From the NCBI GenBank assembly GCA_014904845.1, contig MU119215.1:399455-463454 (forward strand): a stretch of DNA of 64,000 nt, in the 5' to 3' direction. Positions 56,378 to 64,000 of this stretch are shown piece after piece. Below the pieces are notes generated by a model. It saw only the letters and a list, made by a program, of their open reading frames with translations, made no database searches and was not told the DNA's origin. Both the position numbers and the translations under genes were made by a program. Source of the DNA: Acephala macrosclerotiorum (lineage: Eukaryota > Ascomycota > Leotiomycetes > Helotiales > Mollisiaceae). Every line of letters begins with the position of its first letter. The stretch's first letter is position 1.

Positions 56378-58146
56378 TTAGAAATACAACGATTGCCCTG
56401 AATACGAGATGATAAAATCGCATCCCAACTGGCCCTTCTCGTGCTGCATCAGTTGCCTCAGAATCGTCTCTCCAGGATCTGGTCCGTCATCAAGTTTCTC
56501 TTTCACATGTATGACAACGACTTTGACTCCTTGCAATGGGGCTTCTGCGCTGACACGGAATGTCAGCGTCGATAAACAAGCCGAATCCTGACTTGTCGCA
56601 CTTGCTCTACGCTCGCCACCTAGGGACGCGTCGTCCGACATGTAGTCATGGTTTTCTCGGCGAGATGTTGGACTGACGGGACTTCCATGGCGTGTAGATT
56701 TTCGACGTCCGTAAGGGAGGAGAAAGGTACCATTGCCATCTCCTTCAAGCTTTCGCTTCTTACCACTTGGCCCATTTTTGTGCATGTTGAGTGTTAGCTT
56801 GACTTCGTTGGCCAAGGTTCTCAGCTCCTCGACGAGATATTTAGGTGTCAAGTGACCGAACAACAACTCTTTCTGTCTCGAGTCGTCGTAAGAACACTCG
56901 ATAAAAATAGCACCTAGCATCCCGGTCGCAATCTTCGGCGCGGCATCGTTCCAGACCTGTCGATTGCGCGGTGAGTATGAGATCGAATCTGGCTCAACGT
57001 CGCCGAACATGAGGACCTCTTTCCCTGTGACCATGTCTCGAATAAAGTAAGCTGAGCTGTCGTAGACACAGTATTGCTGGCGATATTGGTCAGCTTTAAG
57101 GTTGTCATTCGCACTGTGACTTGACTGCGAGTTCGATCGGACCATTGGCTGAGATGTAGGTCCTAATCGCGGTGATGCTATCTCCACACTTGGACTTGCC
57201 ACGAAGCTGCTAGCATTGGAGCCTCGGTGGTTATGTCGTTCGATGCAATGACCGTGGCTGACACTCCAAGTCTTGATGCTTAGGCCATCAGACACCTCCA
57301 CGTATCCGTCTCCAAGAGCCGGAGAACCGCCCTCAACTAGTCGCAGATAAGTAACCAACCCAGCGCCGTTGTTCTCATCGGTCAGGTTTGGCCAGATGAT
57401 GTTGTTGAAAATGTGGTTCTTGAATGCCTCGATAGTCGACGGCAGACCCGCTAAGCGCTTTGGACGAGCACTCGGAAGAGACGCTGTATTGATGACGAAG
57501 CCGGAGATATGATCAAGATGTGGATGTGTAATGAGAAAACACTCGACTAGATCTCTTGTAATATATGCCGCATTGGCACTCGACGACGATCCTTCTGGAA
57601 TTTGAAGTCCTTCGAAAGGTCCATCAACCAAGGTTATCGCTTTTGCTGGCGGCTTGCTATCTTCTGTACGTATTGACTTGTGCCCTTCTAGTATTCGAGA
57701 GATTGCTGCCAGGTGGACACCTGCATCAACAGCAAGGAGGGAGTTCTTCTTCCATCCAGCCGCGGTCGACCGGACTAGGAATGCTGTGACATCGTCTTCT
57801 TTGGGTCCACCACCAGCACCCTATGAGCACCAATGTCAGTCAACCTCTTTACCGATTTCAATACGACGGCTTCACCGGATGTCGGAATAAGCTCGAGACT
57901 CGAGACTCGGGAACCTTGGAGCAGTTCATGCTCACGTGACCATTTGCAAAGCACGGGAAAACCCCAGCGCATCAATAAAGAGCATTGTCCTCGAAGCCCA
58001 AAGACCTGGAACCCGATGCATTACGATGACGTAGTGCATCCCCAGCTCCACCCCCACTCGTTCCCCAGCCTCGCCCTTTCAATACGAGAGAACTAGCTTA
58101 CTAAGATAATAACCTGCAGCGCAGGCTGCTCAACCCCTTTCGCCAT
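56378..58146 (-). CDS. PDE1: Class II (low-affinity) cyclic-nucleotide phosphodiesterase
   Basis: A metallo-beta-lactamase-fold phosphodiesterase that hydrolyses cAMP, of the yeast Pde1 class. Exon 1 is 58146-58102 (only 15 codons) and exon 2 is 57820-56378, joined across an unusually long 281-base intron with GTAAGC and CATAG ends; together 495 residues. The join gives VIIL-GAGGGPKEDDVTAFLVRS, the expected opening of the family. The metal-binding signature THPHLDHISGFVINT starts at about residue 113. A second conserved segment is SVSHGHCIE, and later EVLMFGDVEPDS and IFIECSYDDSRQKELLFGHLTPKYLVEEL. Low-complexity inserts separate the blocks. The C-terminus (GCDFIISYSGQSLYF) is typical. The symbol is the yeast name; the assignment is to the class. 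Confidence 0.9.
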
Positions 58147-59208
58147 CTCACCCATTCGCCGTCGTGAAATCCTCTTATGGCTCGACGTCTGATATCAAGT
58201 CAAGGAAAAACAAGCTTCTAGAATGTTGGTTTCGGGGATTGAAAGGCTCGTGCTTATATGCAGAGTCCCGGTGTTATAGTACTCGAGTCGGAAAGCTGCG
58301 CTGCTGACGAGGAAAGCCACACGTGACTGGGTACTCGTGCGGTTTTGTGGCGTGGTGAACTGCGACTTGAAGGATGCTTTTGATGCTTATAAGTTCTGAG
58401 TTGGGCTGGGACATTGAGAATTCAAAGAAGTTGATATTGGCCGTCTAGAATGGAAGGCACGGCCTTAGTCTGCTCAGCCTTCCTTTCCCGCCAAGACAGT
58501 GAAGGAAGCACTAGCCAGAGCTCACACTAGCCCGATCCAGTTCAGGTCAGTTCAGGTCAGCTCAGCCCAGCACAGCCTTGTGCTTCGGACGGGAGGGAAA
58601 GCCTTCTTCGTCAATGTAAGATTTACCACAAATTCGTGGACATTCGTCAGGACATAGATTGAAGAACTTGAGCTAGGAATCTAAGTATAGTGTGCTTCTG
58701 GACTACTAATAGAGATGCCCGAATTCTGGCTTCAAGTTTGAATGTCCCTGCAATATCGCGACACCGTGCAATGCTCTATTCATTGCCGCACATGGTGTGT
58801 CTACAGTCTATCAGCGTTGCACCACCGGGATATGAACCAAGAATTCATAGGACGAACACATTATGAGACGCCAGCTGAGACTCGTCGGAGGTAGATGATG
58901 TTGTTCATAAAGGGGAATCTTTCCTTCTCCGAGCTATGACTGCAGCTATACACAACAACAAAGGAACACTTTATATCGACTTCGAGTGGAACACAATGTA
59001 CCGCTGATATCACCGTCCAGCCCCGCATCCCATGCTTCTTTCTAGCAAAAACGCATTAATAACACCCACGCCTTGCCTCCTTTGAAGTGAATCCAAGCCA
59101 TAATCACCGAAGAAAAAAAATATATATATATTTTGACCCAACGCTGTACAATGTTCATGCCTCATCTAATCATGCCCACATTCCCGTTCTATTTCTTCAT
59201 GCTCCGTA
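58147..59208. other. Intergenic; short direct repeat, no gene seen
   Basis: Between the phosphodiesterase start and the 3' end of the CPS1-type gene. TTCAGGTCAG is repeated twice in tandem at 58541-58560, with a weaker CTCAGCCCAG copy after it. A short TATA run occurs near 59119-59132. Only small frames exist. Confidence 0.5.
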
Positions 59209-62200
59209 TTATCGTCCTGCAAGGTTCATGTGCATGACCGCATCCTTCTGCCAGTCCTCATCATCGTCACTTGAGGCGTTCTGCACCCTCAAGCCACCGC
59301 GAGTCTGTTGGCTCGGGAGACTCCACAAATCTCCTTCGCGACCCTCGACTGCAGGTAAATTGATCTGGGGTGCGGACCCTGGTTTTGGCCCAATTCGGGG
59401 TGGTGGCGCTTGAGGGGGTTCGCTCGTTGCGAATCTTGGAATGTTATACTCCGTACTGTCCGCAAAATTGAAGTCGTTCTTGTTTGGATCGTAACCATCC
59501 ACTGGGAGTTCAAAATGATGTTTCCTAGTATCCGTCGGGGTGTCGTCGCTCTTGTTAGATTGGGTTCCATTCTCGCCCCTGGATGATCCAAGAACCGAGT
59601 CGTCGTAATTCTGCGCTGGCATTTCGGAGATGCCCGTTGGTAGTGGAACAAATGAATTCTGCGCTCCGACTTGCTGCCTTTCGAGCTCGCGTTGTTCTTC
59701 GATGATTTGCGGGGCAGATTCCATATTTCGAAGGCTACTGGCCATCACGCTGCTGTTCCTCAGGCTCGCGATGCCACTTCTAGGCTCTATCGTCTCAGTC
59801 ACGTCCGAGAGGCCGGACTCAGGATCTCGGATGCCGAATTGTGCCATCGTTCTCATCTTGCGTGTGACCCAGCTTGCCAGGATCTTTCCTCGCTGCTTTT
59901 CTCCGAGTCGCGATCGTGGAAAGTCGCCTCTGTTGACGAATGCGACGATGTCGACCACTATCTGATGCTCGTTGAGAATGGCATTGACAATCACAGGAAC
60001 AATTGATGCAAGGTACGCTTTCCTGCCGACCTCAACTAATACCACAATCAGTCCACCAGCCTGGAAGACAGCACTGTTCCGGCGTTAGCTTTGCCTACAA
60101 TTATGTTCAATTTTGGTGAGTACTCACCAGCCTCCAGGTACAATGTTTCGATGACATTTCTCGACCGAGTATTCAATGTCCATTGGGAAGTGACTGAGCC
60201 CGTTGATTTCAAAAGTCTCGCCAATATTACCCAAGACGAAGAGAACTTGCATATCGACTTGCGCACCATTGGGACCAATAGGCCTGCTGACGTTATGCAA
60301 AAAGCCGAGGTCTCCGGTACGGATGTACTGAACATTTGGATCGCCATCAAGAGTGCGCCCATCAAATCTTTCTGCATCGAAGGGATCCTTGGAGCCATAG
60401 AATGCGCGTACACAAGCCTCGGACTCAACCCAAATCTCTCCATATTCACCTTCATAGCAAAGTGTCCTACTCTCTGGGTTTACAATCGCAATTTGAGTTG
60501 ACACGGGCACCATGCCAGAATCTTGAACTAGAAGAGACTTTGGTTCTGATTCTGGATCGACTGGGTATATCATACCTCGTCGAAGGGCCTGCGTCCCCAG
60601 CCAGAGTTCGATAGGCTCGATACACATGTATGAACGCGATGCGATCATAGGATTGAGGACGTGAGAGTATATAGTGTTAATGGCTGTCCGATCAAGACCA
60701 GTTTGCGCAAAGTGAAGACGGACTTTCTGGAAAACATCTACACGAGGACGACCCTCTGCAGAGATCATCATGTTCTTGAGCTCATGCAATTGGAACCCTT
60801 TTCCAGGCATGACAGCCATAGCATGATCGAGCATTTGAGGCGTTGCGTATGTATCCTTGATCTTATATCTTGAAAGCGTTAAGAATAAGGAGACCGGATT
60901 TTGGGCGAATTCGACAGGAGATACTAGATAAGTAGGCGCACCGACGAAAACCCCCATCAGACATGTGTGAATAAACCCGAGGCCGCTGGTACTTCTAACG
61001 CAGCCAAGTACTGGTCTGGAGCTAGTCATTTGGCAGGTTTCCTTCTGAACTTTGCACATACCCATAATCGTGTCGTGACCTAGCTGCACGGCGATACGTC
61101 TTTGATCTGGAGTCCAATATGTCCATACCAGGACAGGATATCCAGGCTGAACCCATATTTGTTGCATAGTCAATCCCAGGTCTCTGCACCCGCTGTTCTG
61201 CTTCGGCGGCTTTGTCGTGTTGTAAATGCTCGGAACTGAGACCTTCAACACTTGAGCAGACTGTTTGACGTGCTGCGAAACAGCCTTCTGCTTCATGAGA
61301 TGATCCACATCTTGATTGACCAAGACTGCACGCACTCCGTAGTCTGCTACCATATGAAGGTAAGCAGGCGCATCTTCATTCAATCGATTCTGGTCCAAAG
61401 GAGCCATTGGTATCGCGGTAGCGCCTAGGCAGAAACAGGCATGCACTGCATAGACAAAGTCTTCTGAGTGCGTGTACATGAGAATCAGATGGTCTCCTGC
61501 TCGAATCTTGACCTTGTTCTTCAGATACATGGCAACAGCAGCCACTTTCGTGTCAAACTTCTTCCATGTAATCCCTTTGCCTTCCTTGCCTCGGCCGTCG
61601 ATCGTGCAGTACGACAGTTCCTCAGCTTGGCGTGCAACTCTCCACTGGAGTAGGTCGACAATGCTGGAGAAGTTGTTGAGAGGAGTCGAGGTGCGGTCAT
61701 CGATGACCACTTCTCGACGATCGATACCGGAGTATTGCTTGTCACCGGGTGATAGAATATCCTCTCGTGCTTGAGACGCAAGCGGCGACCAGATACCGCC
61801 GATAGGGTCCACGCCAATGGGGAGATTCAATACCGCCCTCTCGACACCAAACTTGACGTGCACACATGGCAGATTACCAAGGTCAAATTCTCGTCGACAG
61901 AGCATGTTGCCGATCTCTCTTCGGCCATTCTTCAGCACCTTGGGCAGTGTGTTCGGAGCTGTGATCATCACGCAGTACACACGCAAATGATGCTCTTGCA
62001 TCAAGACCTCCATGCACCTCTCTGATAACGAATCAAGCAAGGCCGTATCCAACTGTCGTGGTGGGCCTCCCGAGGTTGCCGGGGCAGTGGAGGCAGATTG
62101 AGATTCCAGCAAAACAATCGGCAAATGCTCCTCATTTACGAAAACATCGAAGGCGGAGCAATCGTATATCTTAGGAACATTCTTCATAATGCTCACGATG

Positions 62201-64000
62201 ATGTGCTGCACAAAGAAGTATCGATGCTCGGCAATTTCGTGGCCATGCTCCACCCACTCGACTTTCTGACGGATTCGATCTTCATATAAGCCTAGGACAA
62301 AGATTTTCCCTTCAATGACGGTACCCAATAAACCCGTCCGTAGAAATTCGGGCTCAACCATCATCGGGGTTGGGTCCCCGGGGGCAAATTTGTACGGCCG
62401 AGCATGGAAGATCTGCTCTGTGTGTTTTGGCAATGCCCAGAAGCCCCCAGAGAGCGAAGGAGAGTCAACCCAGATCTCACCTACAGAGTGAGGGGTAGCA
62501 AGCAATCCGGTCTCTGGATCAACAACAGCTAGAGTGGCGTCGGGTATTGGGAAGCCAAAAGCGCCAACTCTTACGCAACCAAGTTCACTGCTAGCTTTTT
62601 TGCGAGCTTCTTCTCCTATTGCGACAACGACAACTTCGTTCGTCTTCAGTGCTTCTCGGTCCAAGAGAACCTCGCTCAGTTCAGTCCGTTCTTCTTGCTG
62701 GCTTGGGGCGGTGGTTCCACCGCCAATGAGACTAGCAAATCCATTGCTAGGCGAGGTCTCCTTCTCTTTCTCCTTGTCCTTCTCCTCCTTTTCCTCAACG
62801 GAATGTCCATCGGACATATCTAATTTCAGGGGGCAACCCATTCGCTCCTCTCCGCCCAACCAGTCGCGCATACTGATGACCATGCCTCCATGTTCAGGAA
62901 GGCACAACATTGGAGCAACCAGTTCTCGTGCCCGGGGGTTTCGCATCGGCCGAAGCCATCTATCAGCTAGTACTTCATGAAATTCGCTATCCACGGTAAG
63001 AGCGTCTATCAGACACAGCTTAACGTGCTGGAAATTAGGCTCCTGACCCTTCTTGAAGTTCCTCGTGGTCATAGGATCTTGCTGGTAGTTGTACGCTGCT
63101 CGCTTGAGCCCTGGATAATCTGCGAGCATCAAGGTAGCTTTATATTTCGTGATAAGATGAGCGTAGAGACCTGGTGTTTCCACGGCTTTGTTCTCCATCC
63201 AGACTGTGGTATGGCCTCCATAGACAGTGAGTAAAACGCCTAGGATCATGCCAATGCCCTGCCGTGGATCCAAATACGATAGCAGGATTTCGCCATTGTT
63301 CCCACTGCCAGCCATTAACCGGCCATTTTTATCCCTCAACTGTGAATGGAAGGTATCGCCTTTGCCTGATGGCACAGTTGAGAAAATGGCACTCAAGCAA
63401 GCCATCTGATGCATGATGGTCCGATGGCTCATCACAACACCTCGCAAATCTCCAGTGGGCGCACGGGAGAACTCGATATAAGCAAGATCAGGTACTTGCA
63501 AAGCTGGTGAGTCATCCTTCTTCTTTGGATGAAAACTTCCAAATTCATTCGTCTTCCACCATTCCACTCCTCGCGGCCAGTTGAGCTTCTGGGTCGTTAT
63601 GTCGCGTTGAAATGCTTTAAGATTATTATCGGTAGTTAACGCAAGATGTGCTTGTGTGGAGGTCAAAATTAAATTGAGCTTCGCGTAATCTTCGAGATCG
63701 TTGATAGGCACGGCCACGACTCCAGCGATGAAACAACCAAGAAGAGCAATAGCAAAGTCGATGATCTCAGTATCTCGGTAGATCAAGGCAACTCGGTCTC
63801 CACGGTATAACGAGCTTTTGTCTCTAATAACCTGTGCGACCTTCTCCGCTCTGCTAGTGAGCTTATCCCAGGTGATGGATGCGATTTCTTTGCCCTTACT
63901 ATCCAATACCCAATAGGCTGTACTCTTAGAGTTTGCTTTACTTCGGTGTCTTAGCACTGCCGCAATATTGTCGAACCTCGACATCGGAACATTGCCATCG
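59209..64000 (-). CDS. CPS1: DIP2/CPS1-type tandem adenylate-forming protein (partial)
   Basis: The 5' part lies beyond the right edge: the frame is open to 64000 and the Met at 63984 is internal (context DGNVPMSRFDNIAAVLRHR). Exons seen are 64000-60128 and 60073-59209, with a 54-base intron (GTGAGT, GCTAAC branch, AACAG). The join gives NIVPGGCAVFQAGGL, a conserved DIP2 segment. Two tandem AMP-binding (acyl-CoA synthetase-like) domains are present: the first opens with AAVLRHRSKANSKSTAYWVLDSKGKEI, the second with LLQWRVARQAEELSYCTIDGRGKEG. An acidic/Lys-rich linker lies between blocks of the first domain. Family members include animal DIP2 and the fungal CPS1 protein linked to virulence in some plant pathogens. 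The substrate is unknown; recent work on DIP2 points to lipid metabolism. The N-terminal DMAP1-binding domain would be off the window. Confidence 0.9.

Overview
The window is nuclear DNA of a filamentous ascomycete (Pezizomycotina, probably Leotiomycetes). The support is direct: short GT-AG introns of mostly 47-60 bases with CTAAC/CTGAC-type branch sites, a standard genetic code, and a set of conserved fungal genes (SF3b subunit RSE1, MSS51, Mis12/MTW1, CASP/COY1, VPS3, mitochondrial PSD1, a class II cAMP phosphodiesterase, a DIP2/CPS1-type adenylate-forming protein). The class-level placement is inference from the look of the proteins.

Layout. Bases 1-4240 are an extreme AT-rich block with no credible gene, typical of a repeat destroyed by repeat-induced point mutation (RIP). 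It ends sharply, and the first locus inside the normal-composition DNA (about 4354-6505) is a frameshifted pseudogene. From 7.3 to 29 kb come an uncharacterised acidic protein, a sparse stretch with gene-like remnants (9.8-10.9 kb), a secreted L-asparaginase, a cytoplasmic zinc-finger/LysM protein, RSE1 and MSS51 head to head, two histidine phosphatases, a mitochondrial PPR protein and the kinetochore protein Mis12. The 29.1-32.1 kb stretch and the flanks of a DUF3455 secreted protein (about 32.2-33.0 kb) are gene-poor. From 34.8 to 44.8 kb there are COY1, an uncharacterised basic-tailed protein and VPS3.

The accessory island at 44.8-47.2 kb holds the most unusual material: an inverted pair of tRNA-like sequences, a broken FAD-dependent oxidoreductase, and a decayed gene for a secreted precursor with tandem Cys-containing repeats joined by EAEAEAEP and KR motifs, resembling pheromone or Kex2-processed ribosomal-peptide precursors. 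From 47.3 kb to the right edge conserved genes resume: a small conserved protein, PSD1 divergent from a HERP-like ubiquitin-domain membrane protein, a large uncharacterised protein, the class II phosphodiesterase, and the 3' part of a DIP2/CPS1 gene that runs off the window.

Exon structures were derived by hand from splice motifs and checked for reading-frame continuity; no alignment or database search was possible. Functional names rest on recognised motifs and family resemblance. Several conserved genes serve mitochondria (MSS51, the PPR protein, PSD1), but nothing shows a cluster in the sense of co-regulation; they are ordinary housekeeping neighbours.
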